A stretch of DNA of 33,511 nt from Acidimicrobiales bacterium (GTDB taxonomy: Bacteria > Actinomycetota > Acidimicrobiia > Acidimicrobiales > MedAcidi-G1). The position numbers and the translations under genes are program-made. The notes beneath the pieces are model-generated. The model made no database searches, was not told the DNA's origin, and worked only from the letters and a program-made list of their open reading frames with translations. How positions within the stretch are numbered: the first letter of the stretch is position 1; each line of letters opens with the position of its first letter. The stretch is taken from the NCBI GenBank assembly GCA_014239855.1, contig JAAZXY010000022.1:1-33511 (forward strand), read 5' to 3'. Below, in pieces: positions 27,701 through 33,511 of this stretch.

Positions 27701-28824
27701 TCGACCAGATGGTCGAAGCGGACGAGGCCCCGGTCGGTGTGGACCAGTGCGTCGCCGGTGAAGCATGGATTGCTGGCGGTGATCCGGCCGGTGTTGGAGG
27801 CGGTGTGCCAGCGGTTGATCGTGGTGTCGAACTGGATGCCGGGATCAGCGCATTCCCACGCCGCCTCGGACATCTGCCGGAACAGGTCGCGGGCACCGAC
27901 CGTGTCGAGCACCGATCCGTCGGTGACGGCCTTGAGGTCCCACTGGCCGTCGGCCTCGACGGCCGCCATGAACTCGTCGGTCACCCGAACCGAGTTGTTG
28001 GCGTTCTGGTACATGATCGAGTGGCTGTCGGCGCCGTCGAACCCGACGTCGAAGCCGGCCTGTTCCAGGACGCGGACCTTGCGTTCCTCCCGGGCCTTGC
28101 ACCAGACGAACTCCTCCACGTCCGGGTGGGCCACGTCGAGGACGACCATCTTGGCGGCCCGGCGGGTGGTGCCTCCGCTCTTGATGGTGCCGGCCGAGGC
28201 GTCGGCGCCCCGCATGAAGCTGACCGGCCCGCTGGCCTGGCCGCCGCCCCGCAGCGCCTCCCTGGAGGATCGGATGGCACTCAGGTTCACACCGGCGCCC
28301 GAACCTCCCTTGAAGATCGTGCCCTCCTCCACATACCAGTTGAGGATCGACGACATCTGGTCGTCGACCGAGAGGATGAAGCAGGCCGACGCCTGCTGCG
28401 GCACGTCGGGGACGCCGATGTTGAACCACACCGGCGAGTTGAAGGCGGCCCGCTGGGTGATCACCAGATGACGCAGCTCGTCGGCGAAGGCGGTGGCCTC
28501 GTCGGCATCGACGAAGTACCCGTCACGCAGGCCCCAGTCGGCAATGGTGCCGGCCACCCGGTCGGCCACCTGGCGAAGGGAGGATTCCCTGTCGGGGGCA
28601 TCCATCGCCCCGCGGAAGTACTTCTGGGCGAGGATGTTGGTGGCGTTGACCGACCAGTCGGCGGGAACCTCGACGTCTTCCTGTTCGAAGGCCACCGAGC
28701 CGTCCCGGTGGTCGATCAGACGGGAGGTGCGAACCTCCCATTCGACGTCGTCATAGGGATCGGCTCCGTCACGTGTGAATCGGCGGCGGATCCCCAGGAT
28801 CCCCCGCTCCGGTGCCATCGACAT
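24799..28824 (-). CDS. nrdJ: Adenosylcobalamin-dependent (class II) ribonucleotide reductase NrdJ, with intein
   Basis: The 1341-residue precursor is a 940-residue class II reductase interrupted by a 401-residue intein (354-754). Using the Thermotoga NrdJ pattern, the thiyl-radical Cys is Cys755 in the split N-P-C-x-E motif (Asn352, Cys755, Glu757). The redox pair would be Cys148 (ASACFILS) and Cys766 (SACNLASLN, 11 residues later, as in Thermotoga). PTGTIGLMMDCDTTGIEPD is the conserved finger region. The C-terminus carries a Cys-rich zinc-ribbon-like tail, C-x2-C...C-x2-C, ending GCS. The enzyme makes deoxynucleotides without oxygen and needs vitamin B12. It starts at ATG 28824, with a second ATG two codons later. 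Activity depends on protein splicing. Confidence 0.95.
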   Translation of the reverse strand: MSMAPERGILGIRRRFTRDGADPYDDVEWEVRTSRLIDHRDGSVAFEQEDVEVPADWSVNATNILAQKYFRGAMDAPDRESSLRQVADRVAGTIADWGLRDGYFVDADEATAFADELRHLVITQRAAFNSPVWFNIGVPDVPQQASACFILSVDDQMSSILNWYVEEGTIFKGGSGAGVNLSAIRSSREALRGGGQASGPVSFMRGADASAGTIKSGGTTRRAAKMVVLDVAHPDVEEFVWCKAREERKVRVLEQAGFDVGFDGADSHSIMYQNANNSVRVTDEFMAAVEADGQWDLKAVTDGSVLDTVGARDLFRQMSEAAWECADPGIQFDTTINRWHTASNTGRITASNPCFTGDALVHTDRGLVRFDHLVDRINRGEEFRVWTHDATSNDQPREEVVLSSPAAVMITGVNPVVRLRFDTGHEVRCTPDHRFFTANRGWVEAHDLSDDDEVRLLDRVAPAEEADMAMPVSSDPDDHRRKGDHAGELRFPDEWSTLFGHYLGWLVGDGSTSGTTTSTIYGSAEDRDEILPRHHVLLEWINGDRPLKPSEQSNGTVQLRLSRRPFKRFLEALGVRSVTGAHKVVPWSIEQAPPEIAAAFLRGLFDADGCVYRSESHGSYVGLGSISRDLLVGAQRLLQTLGINSRIHPIHDGGPSPFRYVRKDGTEAAYQRSASWDLRITGRSVDAFAAQVGFELDRKHRLLVELLDARERAGNRTATTARLVSRTDEGDELTYDITEGRNHSFIVNGLVVSNCSEYVHLDDSACNLASLNLLTFLGSSDDDTEAIGGFDVEGFRHAVEVVFTAQEILVGNADYPTEAIGETTRAFRQLGLGYANLGALLMALGLPYDSDEGRSVAAAITSLMTGHAYRTSARLADRMGPFDGFEHNREPMLGVLEMHREAAELLDDAVAPELVTAGRSAWFEACALAQRVGVRNSQATVLAPTGTIGLMMDCDTTGIEPDLSLVKHKRLVGGGTMSIVNRTVPRALQRLGYDEAAITAVLAWIDEHQTVIGCPEVRAEHMAVFATSMGDNPIHHMGHIRMMGAVQPFLSGAISKTCNMPEEVSVDDVEELYLEAWRLGLKAVAIYRDNCKVAQPLTVGDASSTSVDGPADVAARVAEQVAEQVAAELAEPVRRRLPRTRASRTFEFRVADCKGFVTVGEYEDGRPGEVFVRVSKQGSTMAGIMDAFAISLSHGLQYGVPLRAFVDAFTGMRFEPAGMTDDPDLRIATSLIDYLFRRLAVEYLSPEERAELNILTTSERTQPTLPGVEESVTETRQGHDVPADPPTVPSASQFAAQLSLAEAAPVRSSADAPLCMQCGVAMQRAGSCYVCTDCGATSGCS
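26563..27765 (-). other. Intein with LAGLIDADG homing endonuclease in NrdJ
   Basis: In-frame insertion of 401 residues. Block A starts at Cys354 (CFTGDALVHTDRG). Block B has TPDH (430-433) within RCTPDHRFFTA. The two endonuclease motifs are HYLGWLVGDG (501-510) and FLRGLFDADG (600-609), and both retain their acidic residues (Asp509, Asp608). Block G ends NGLVVSN (748-754) and is followed by extein Cys755. The penultimate residue is Ser rather than the usual His. The insertion lies between Pro353 and the catalytic Cys, an RIR1-type position known for inteins. Confidence 0.95.
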
Positions 28825-28840
28825 CGTGTACCACCCTCGC

Positions 28841-28870
28841 CTGTTCAGCCATCTGTTCAGCCATCTGTTC
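28841..28870 (-). repeat. 12-bp tandem repeat just upstream of nrdJ
   Basis: CTGTTCAGCCAT occurs twice in tandem, followed by a further CTGTTC. On the nrdJ strand this gives three GAACAG elements at 12-bp spacing, within 50 nt of the start codon. It lies in the 5' leader or operator region. Confidence 0.7.
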
Positions 28871-28930
28871 GGACTCGGGCCCGCTGACCGGAGTGTCCGG
28901 TCCGCCTGCCCGTATCCGAACCGTACGACC

Positions 28931-28951
28931 GACCAGTGACAGTCACCGGTC
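28931..28951. promoter_or_regulatory. 21-bp palindrome upstream of nrdJ (operator candidate)
   Basis: GACCAGTGAC-A-GTCACCGGTC is an inverted repeat with 9 of 10 pairs matching, about 110 nt upstream of nrdJ. It does not resemble the AT-rich NrdR box. The regulator, if any, is unknown. Confidence 0.4.
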
Positions 28952-29279
28952 GACCAGCACTGGACAGGGCCGGACAGGACCCGATGGAGCGTGGCCGGCG
29001 GCGGAAGGCCCAGGTCGAGGACGAACCGTCGGGCCTCCCGGAGGAGTCCGACCTGTCAGACCCAACGCCGTACCGGACGAACCGGCACCACGGGTTTCAG
29101 CCGGGCCGACCGCCGCCGGCCACAAGAGCCGACGTTAGGGACGGCTCCCTGTGGACGGATAGGGGGAGGAGCTGGGGATTTCCCGGTGGATGACGCAGCG
29201 GTTCTCCACAGGACGGCTCCGCTCGGCTCCGGTCGCCTTCGGAGGTCGGCCCGGTACGGACGAGGGCTACGGTCATCAC

Positions 29280-30086
29280 GTGCGACGAATCCACCCCGAA
29301 CCGGAAAGCCCCCAACCGGAGAGCCCCCAACCGGAGAGCCCCGACCCAGAAAGAACTGTCGATCCGGTCGACCTTTACCTCGGCGATGACCGACCCGCTC
29401 CACCGGGGCGCCCCTGGGTGATGGTCAACATGGTGGCCTCGGTGGACGGCGCCACCGCGGTGGCCGGACGATCCGGCGGGCTCGGCGGGCCAGCCGACCG
29501 ACAGGTATTTCGGGCCCTACGGGGCTGTGCCGACATGATCCTGGTCGGGGCGGGGACCGTGCGGGCCGAGGGCTACCGGCCGCCCCGCTCCCCCGAGGAC
29601 ACGGTGGTGGCTGACCGGGCGGCCGCCGGGCGAGCGCCGAGACCCCGTCTGGTGGTCGTGTCGGCCAGCCTGGATCTGGACCCGACGGCACCACTGTTCG
29701 CCGACCGTGATCCGGCGGATCCGCCGCCCATCGTGGCCACCGTCGCCACGGCACCCGCTGATCGGCGAGCCGGTCTGGAACCGGTGGCCGAACTCGTGGC
29801 CTGCGGTGAGACCCGGGTGGACCTGACCGGCCTATTGGCCGTGCTGGACGATGTCGGGGCCCGCACCGTCCTGTGCGAAGGCGGACCGGACCTCAACCAC
29901 CAACTGTTCGCCGCCGGACTGGTCGATGAGCTCTGTATCAGCGTCTCGCCGAACCTGGTCGGCGGCGTCGGTGGGGACGGCCGGAGCCTGATGGCCGGCC
30001 CACCGCTCTCTGCGGCCATCGGCCTGACGTTGGACCGTGTCCTGACCGAGGACGGCTTTCTCTTCTGCCGCTATCTGGTTTCCTAG
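29280..30086 (+). CDS. RibD C-terminal/dihydrofolate-reductase-fold pyrimidine reductase family protein
   Basis: A 268-residue protein with a single RibD-C (DHFR-like) domain. The start VMVNMVASVDGATA is the substrate/NADPH strand. ADMILVGAGTVRAEGY and VLCEGGPDLNHQLFAAGLVDEL are signature segments of the family. It lacks the deaminase half of bifunctional RibD, so it may perform only the riboflavin-pathway reduction or act on another pyrimidine. GTG 29280 follows TACGGT by 6 nt, the leaderless pattern; an in-frame ATG at 29190 is the alternative. Near the N-terminus is a PESPQ tandem repeat. Its 3' end overlaps the LysM gene tail to tail by 4 nt. Confidence 0.82.
   Translation: MRRIHPEPESPQPESPQPESPDPERTVDPVDLYLGDDRPAPPGRPWVMVNMVASVDGATAVAGRSGGLGGPADRQVFRALRGCADMILVGAGTVRAEGYRPPRSPEDTVVADRAAAGRAPRPRLVVVSASLDLDPTAPLFADRDPADPPPIVATVATAPADRRAGLEPVAELVACGETRVDLTGLLAVLDDVGARTVLCEGGPDLNHQLFAAGLVDELCISVSPNLVGGVGGDGRSLMAGPPLSAAIGLTLDRVLTEDGFLFCRYLVS
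29301..29345 (+). repeat. 15-bp tandem repeat coding PESPQ x3
   Basis: Three consecutive 15-bp units (29301, 29316, 29331) encode PESPQ, PESPQ, PESPD in the disordered N-terminus of the reductase. Units differ at one to three bases. Confidence 0.8.
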
Positions 30087-30664
30087 CCGACGGGGAGGAC
30101 GATGCGTTGGCCCGGCTGGAGGACCGAACCCCCGGCTGCGTCGACCAGTCGATCGACGGTGGCCCTCAGGTCCCGACCGTCCGGGTTGATCGATCCGGCA
30201 ATCGACCAGAGGGTGTCGCCCGGCTGGACCACGTGGACGACCGGCTCGCCCACCGCAGCCACCATCGGCGCCCCCGTCGTGCCGGTGACCCGGCCGATCA
30301 GTTCGCCGCCCAGCAGGGAGAGAGCCGAGACGAGCAGACCGAGGACCACGGCTGCCATGAATCGGCGCCGCCGGTAGACCACTGGCGAGACAGGCAGCGA
30401 GACGGCCGACGAAATCAGGGGAACGGACCGGTCAGCGTCGATGTACTGCCGGCGGACGGCGCCCACCACGGCGGGCTCGGCGGCCAGGACGTCGGTGACC
30501 AGTCGATGGACGGTGGCCAGCCGCTCACCGGTACCGCTCTCGACGGTGCCGCTCTCGACGGTGCCGCTCAGCACAGGCGGCACGGCCCGGAGGAAGGTCG
30601 GGGCGGCGACCTCCGGGTACCGGGGGAACTCGAGGGGGAGTTGGGAAACGGTGGCGGTGTTCAT
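30083..30664 (-). CDS. LysM membrane protein divergent from lexA (YneA/ChiZ-like cell-division suppressor candidate)
   Basis: A 193-residue protein with a cytosolic N-terminal region, an RRRRF positive patch, one membrane helix (about 102-124) and an extracellular LysM domain (VVHVVQPGDTLWSIAG...LQPGQRIVLP, about 142-192) that should bind peptidoglycan. ATG 30664 is chosen because GAAAGGA sits 8 nt upstream; ATG 30673 leaves no room for it. A LysM gene divergent from lexA is known in Bacillus (yneA) and Mycobacterium (Rv2719c/ChiZ), where it is induced by DNA damage and restrains division. Two good and one imperfect LexA boxes lie in the shared intergenic region. Function here is inferred from architecture and position. 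Confidence 0.8.
   Translation of the reverse strand: MNTATVSQLPLEFPRYPEVAAPTFLRAVPPVLSGTVESGTVESGTGERLATVHRLVTDVLAAEPAVVGAVRRQYIDADRSVPLISSAVSLPVSPVVYRRRRFMAAVVLGLLVSALSLLGGELIGRVTGTTGAPMVAAVGEPVVHVVQPGDTLWSIAGSINPDGRDLRATVDRLVDAAGGSVLQPGQRIVLPVG
30531..30575 (-). repeat. 15-bp tandem repeat coding GTVES in the LysM protein
   Basis: Units at 30531, 30546 and (partial) 30561 encode GTVESGTVESGT in the N-terminal cytosolic region. This is a second 15-bp coding minisatellite within 1.3 kb of the PESPQ one. Confidence 0.7.
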
Positions 30665-30712
30665 GTGGACCATCCTTTCGATCGGGTGTGACAGTCCCCC
30701 GAAAGGGGGTAC

Positions 30713-30741
30713 TTGACACGGAACGTCCGTTCGACGAACAT
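30713..30741 (+). promoter_or_regulatory. lexA promoter with LexA box in the spacer
   Basis: TTGACA (30713-30718) and GAACAT (30736-30741) are 17 nt apart. The first LexA box (30721-30732) lies wholly between them, which would block RNA polymerase and give autorepression. A second possible -10 is TAGTGT (30775-30780). On the LysM side, CCCCC-GAAA-GGGGG (30696-30709) can form a hairpin in that gene's leader. Confidence 0.6.
30721..30732. promoter_or_regulatory. LexA (SOS) box 1
   Basis: GAACGTCCGTTC fits the actinobacterial GAAC-N4-GTTC SOS box exactly and is placed inside the lexA promoter spacer. Confidence 0.75.
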
Positions 30742-30750
30742 GATTTCGAC

Positions 30751-30762
30751 GTACACGTGTTC
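30751..30762. promoter_or_regulatory. LexA (SOS) box 2, imperfect
   Basis: GTACACGTGTTC has one perfect half site (GTTC) and one changed half (GTAC instead of GAAC). It lies 30 bp from box 1 and 33 bp from box 3. Confidence 0.5.
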
Positions 30763-30783
30763 GATCACGAGATGTAGTGTATC

Positions 30784-30795
30784 GAACAGGTGTTC
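30784..30795. promoter_or_regulatory. LexA (SOS) box 3
   Basis: GAACAGGTGTTC matches the actinobacterial consensus, flanked by C and G (CGAAC...GTTCG). It lies downstream of the possible second -10 TAGTGT, at its predicted transcription start. Confidence 0.8.
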
Positions 30796-30886
30796 GGTGT
30801 CAAGAGATGCCGAAGAAGTCCGTCATCGACACCGCACGACCAGACCGCACGACGAGAGCCAGCGTGCAGAGAGAAGGAAACCCGAC

Positions 30887-31519
30887 ATGAGCGCCACGGG
30901 ACTGACCCCTCGCCAGCAGGAGATCCTCGAGTTCATCGACGTCCAGATCAACGACCGCGGCTACCCGCCGTCCGTCCGCGAGATCGGTGACGCGGTCGGC
31001 CTCACCTCCCCCTCGACCGTGCACTCCCACCTGGCCACCCTCCAGGACCGGGGCTTCATCCGACGTGACCCGAGCAAGCCGCGGGCCATCGAGGTCCGCC
31101 TCGACCCGGTGAGCGGCGCAGCCGTCGACCGGGGCGCCGTGCGCCACGTGCCCCTGCTGGGCGACGTGGCCGCCGGCACCGGTGTCATCGCCGCGGAGAA
31201 CGTCGAGGAATCCCTCCCCCTCCCGGCCGAGTTCACCGGCGACGGAGACCTGTTCATGCTGCGGGTGCGGGGCGAGTCGATGATCGACGCCGGCATCCTC
31301 GACGGCGACCACGTGGTGGCCCGGGTCCAGCAGACCGCCGAAGCGGGCGACCTGGTGGTGGCCGGCATCGACGGCGAGCAGGCCACCGTCAAGCACTTCC
31401 AGCGTGACGGCTCCACCATCGTCCTGGTGCCGTCCAACCCGAGCTTCGAGGAGATCCGTCGGTCAGCCGACGAGGTCACCATCTACGGACGGGTGGTCAC
31501 CGTCCTCCGCCGGATCTGA
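30887..31519 (+). CDS. lexA: LexA repressor
   Basis: A 210-residue SOS repressor and self-cleaving protease. The N-terminal winged helix (LTPRQQEILEFIDVQI...YPPSVREIGDAVGLTSPSTVHSHL) binds the SOS boxes. Cleavage occurs at Ala96-Gly97 (DVAAGTG). The catalytic pair is Ser131 (RGESMID) and Lys169 (ATVKHF). All essential residues are present. ATG 30887 is preceded by GAAGGAAA. The leader is about 100-140 nt depending on the promoter. It is divergent from the LysM gene and is expected to repress both genes until RecA-ssDNA triggers autocleavage. Confidence 0.97.
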   Translation: MSATGLTPRQQEILEFIDVQINDRGYPPSVREIGDAVGLTSPSTVHSHLATLQDRGFIRRDPSKPRAIEVRLDPVSGAAVDRGAVRHVPLLGDVAAGTGVIAAENVEESLPLPAEFTGDGDLFMLRVRGESMIDAGILDGDHVVARVQQTAEAGDLVVAGIDGEQATVKHFQRDGSTIVLVPSNPSFEEIRRSADEVTIYGRVVTVLRRI

Positions 31520-31520
31520 T

Positions 31521-31544
31521 CCAGCCGGGCCCACCGGGGTCTGG
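31521..31544. terminator. Possible bidirectional terminator between lexA and dapE
   Basis: In the 37-bp gap between the convergent lexA and dapE genes, CCAGCCGG and CCGGGGTCTGG form an imperfect GC-rich dyad. There is no T-run, so confidence is low. Confidence 0.25.
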
Positions 31545-31556
31545 TTCAGGCACCCT

Positions 31557-32618
31557 TCAAGAGGGGTTCAGGAGCAGGTCGCGGAGCACCGCGTAACAGG
31601 ACTCCACCGCGGAGCGCTCCACCCGCTCGTCGGCGGTGTGGGCCAACGTCGGCTCACCGGGCCCCAGGTTCACCGCGGGCACCCCGTGCTCGGAGAAGAA
31701 CGCCACGTCGGTCCAACCCAGCTTTGCCCTGACCTCCAGGCCGCCATCGGTGGCCAGACGCTGCAACAGCGGATGGGACATCCCCGGAGCGGCGGCCGGC
31801 GAGTGGTCGACCAGCAACACCTCGTCGCCCTCATCCAGGAACGGCGCCAGCACGGAGCGGACATGGGCCTCGGCCTCATCGCCCGTGCGGTCCGGCGCGT
31901 AGCGGTGGTTGATCCGGACCATGGAGCGATCGGGCACCACGTTGCCGGCCACGCCACCTTCCACGTGGACGGCCTGCAGGGCCTCGCGGTAGCGGCAACC
32001 CTCGACCACCGGCTCGCGGTGTTCGTAGGCCTCGAGCGCCGTCAGCAGGGCACCCAGACGGTGGATGGCGTTGCGGCCCATCCAGGGGCGAGCCGTGTGG
32101 GCCCGGGCGCCGGCCAGGGTGACCTCGAAGCGCATCGTTCCCTGGCAACCGGCCTCGACCGCTCCGTCGGTGGGCTCGCCGAGGATGGCCACGTCGCCGA
32201 CCAGCAGGTCGGGTGCCTCGGCGAACAACTCCCGGAGGCCGTTATGGGCAATGGCCACCTCTTCACGTGCGTAGAACACCCAGGTCACGTCGACCGCCGG
32301 TTCGGTCACCGTGCGGGCCAGCTCCAGCATCACGGCGAGGCCGCTCTTCATGTCGGCGGTTCCGAGGCCCCACAGCGTGTCGCCGTCCAGACGGGAGCCG
32401 GAGGTGTCGCCGGGAACGGTGTCGGTGTGTCCACCGAGCACCAGGCGGTGATGGCGACCGAGGTTCGTGCGGGCCACCAGGTTGTCGCCGATCCGGTCCA
32501 CGGTCAGGCCCGGAACGGCACGTAGTTCGGCCTCCAGGTGCGCGACGAGGTCCGCTTCGTCGAAGCTGACCGACGGGATGTCGACCAGCTCCGCGGTGAG
32601 GGCCAGGAGATCGGTCAC
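31557..32618 (-). CDS. dapE: Succinyl-diaminopimelate desuccinylase DapE
   Basis: A 353-residue M20-family metallo-hydrolase that removes succinate from N-succinyl-LL-diaminopimelate, in lysine and peptidoglycan synthesis. GGHTDTVPG (metal His and nearby Asp), LWGLGTADMKSG (bridging Asp), YAREEVA (catalytic Glu-Glu pair), ILGEPTDG and the C-terminal LAHTADERV His give the full di-zinc site. GTG 32618 has GAAGGA upstream. Longer upstream frames would run into dapD. It lies 32 nt after the dapD stop, forming a dapD-dapE operon. It ends convergent with lexA. Confidence 0.92.
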   Translation of the reverse strand: MTDLLALTAELVDIPSVSFDEADLVAHLEAELRAVPGLTVDRIGDNLVARTNLGRHHRLVLGGHTDTVPGDTSGSRLDGDTLWGLGTADMKSGLAVMLELARTVTEPAVDVTWVFYAREEVAIAHNGLRELFAEAPDLLVGDVAILGEPTDGAVEAGCQGTMRFEVTLAGARAHTARPWMGRNAIHRLGALLTALEAYEHREPVVEGCRYREALQAVHVEGGVAGNVVPDRSMVRINHRYAPDRTGDEAEAHVRSVLAPFLDEGDEVLLVDHSPAAAPGMSHPLLQRLATDGGLEVRAKLGWTDVAFFSEHGVPAVNLGPGEPTLAHTADERVERSAVESCYAVLRDLLLNPS

Positions 32619-32650
32619 GGGACGGTCCTTCGGTCCGGAGTCGATCCGAC

Positions 32651-33493
32651 TCAGGTGCTGACGCCGTGGGTGCGCAGGACGTCGTTCAGCGCCGACTTGT
32701 CGTGCCGCTCCCCCGGCTCGAGATGCTTGAGGACGAGCACGCACGGCAGGCCGAACTCGCCCCCGTCGAACGTCCGGGGTCGGGTGGCCTGGACGGCCAC
32801 GCACCAGTCGGGAACGACGCCACGGCCCAGTTCATCACCAGTGGCCGCGTCGATGACCGGGATCGACCCGGTCAGCACGGCACCGGCACCCAGCACCACG
32901 CCGTCGCCCACCCGGGCGCCCTCGGCCACGATGCAGCGGCTCCCGATCAGGCAGTCATCGCCGATCACCACCGGCACGGCGTTGGCCGGTTCCAGCACAC
33001 CGCCGATGCCGACGCCGCCCGAGAGGTGGACGTTCCGGCCGATCTGGGCGCACGAACCGACGGTGGCCCACGTGTCGACCATCGTGTTGTCACCCACGTA
33101 GGCGCCGATGTTGGTGTAGCTCGGCATCATCACCACGCCGGGGCCCTGGTAGCTGCCCCATCGGGCCTGCGCTCCGGGCACCACGCGCACCTGGCGGGCC
33201 ATCCAGTCGGTCTTGAGCGGGATCTTGTCGGCGAACTCGAACGGCCCCATCTCGATGGTCTCCATCTGGGAGACCCGGAAGAGCAGCAGGATGGCCAACT
33301 TCAACCATTCGTTGACGACCACGCCCCCCGCACCGTCGGGTTCGGCCACCCGGGCCGCTCCGGTGTCGAGCAGGTCGATGGCGGCGTGGATGGTGGCGAC
33401 GGCCTCGGTGTCGTCGTGGGTCAGGCCCTCACGGCCCGTCCACAACTCCTCGACCCGTGCCTTCAGGGCATCGTGGGAAGAATCGGTCGGCAT
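32651..33493 (-). CDS. dapD: Tetrahydrodipicolinate N-succinyltransferase DapD
   Basis: A 280-residue left-handed beta-helix acyltransferase that succinylates tetrahydrodipicolinate, the step feeding DapE. Hexapeptide-repeat turns run through NIGAYVGDNTMVDTWATVGS, QIGRNVHLSGGVGIGG and VIGDDCLIGSRCIVAEGARV. PFEFADKIPLKTDW and VVMMPSYTNIGAYV are signature segments of the Escherichia coli-type enzyme (about 275 residues), unlike the longer mycobacterial form. ATG 33493 follows TAGCCT by 6 nt, the leaderless pattern seen elsewhere in this window. Only 18 nt of upstream sequence are available. Confidence 0.94.
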   Translation of the reverse strand: MPTDSSHDALKARVEELWTGREGLTHDDTEAVATIHAAIDLLDTGAARVAEPDGAGGVVVNEWLKLAILLLFRVSQMETIEMGPFEFADKIPLKTDWMARQVRVVPGAQARWGSYQGPGVVMMPSYTNIGAYVGDNTMVDTWATVGSCAQIGRNVHLSGGVGIGGVLEPANAVPVVIGDDCLIGSRCIVAEGARVGDGVVLGAGAVLTGSIPVIDAATGDELGRGVVPDWCVAVQATRPRTFDGGEFGLPCVLVLKHLEPGERHDKSALNDVLRTHGVST

Positions 33494-33511
33494 CGGGCGA
33501 GGCTACCGGCG

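Larger units (their letters stand above)
28825..29279. other. Non-coding divergent region between nrdJ and the reductase gene
   Basis: This roughly 455-bp gap has no reading frame I trust on either strand. It holds a 12-bp tandem repeat and a 21-bp palindrome on the nrdJ side. A TACGGT hexamer (29268-29273) lies 6 nt before the reductase GTG. I looked for a cobalamin riboswitch and found no B12 box. Part of it could be a long nrdJ leader. Confidence 0.6.

Noticed and set aside
28841-28870. GAACAG repeats as LexA boxes upstream of nrdJ
   Set aside because: They are direct repeats lacking the inverted GTTC half site at 4-nt spacing, unlike the boxes at lexA.
28825-29190. Cobalamin riboswitch upstream of B12-dependent nrdJ
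   Set aside because: I scanned the nrdJ-strand leader for the B12 box and the surrounding conserved core and found only scattered short matches with no consistent fold.
28936-29193. Plus-strand 85-residue reading frame in the nrdJ upstream gap
   Set aside because: It is Arg/Pro/Gly-rich with no start signal and no recognisable domain, as expected from chance open frames in GC-rich DNA, and it would cover the palindrome.

Overview
The window is 33.5 kb of very GC-rich, gene-dense chromosome from an actinobacterium. Tightly overlapping ATGA/GTGA operons, a lexA divergent from a LysM gene, an Lgt-type lipoprotein system, a cobalamin-dependent class II ribonucleotide reductase and a SAM-IV-like riboswitch all fit an Acidimicrobiia-like lineage. 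That placement is inferred, because no rRNA is present. Several genes start 6-7 bases after a TANNNT hexamer, which suggests leaderless transcripts.

Layout. 1-1260: the start of a Thr-rich lipoprotein (cut by the window edge) and a two-domain rhodanese, both on the minus strand. 1332-9119: a plus-strand six-gene operon with a clear -35/-10 promoter. It encodes acyl-CoA carboxylase beta and biotinylated alpha subunits, an AtuA-like (DUF1446) protein, a TetR regulator, a TIGR03084-type metal-binding protein and a crotonase. This gene set resembles the acyclic-terpene (Atu) or leucine (Liu) carboxylation pathways; the substrate is unknown. 9199-12823: an intact tRNA-Gly(GCC) gene and, 3.5 kb away, a repeat of its last 18 nt plus its terminator. 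The two copies bracket a single large Asp-box lipoprotein gene with three Cys-paired C-terminal repeats. This is the strongest candidate for something new: a one-gene, tRNA-bounded cassette with no integrase.

12898-16935: two small genes, an Fpg/Nei glycosylase, and a Cys/Met PLP enzyme overlapping metX, with a SAM-IV/SAM-I-IV riboswitch upstream. 17007-19855: an orphan N6-adenine methylase overlapping a DEAD-box helicase gene. 20073-23566: an alkyltransferase-like protein, a single-domain class III cyclase, lgt and a 600-residue acyl-CoA dehydrogenase in one minus-strand run. 23688-28824: an NTF2-like protein, a type II thymidine kinase, and NrdJ interrupted by a 401-residue intein placed directly before the predicted thiyl-radical cysteine.

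29280-33493: a RibD-C/DHFR-fold reductase, a LysM membrane protein divergent from lexA with two good and one imperfect LexA boxes between them, and dapE-dapD of lysine/peptidoglycan biosynthesis.

All functional calls come from reading motifs and gene order; no database search was run.
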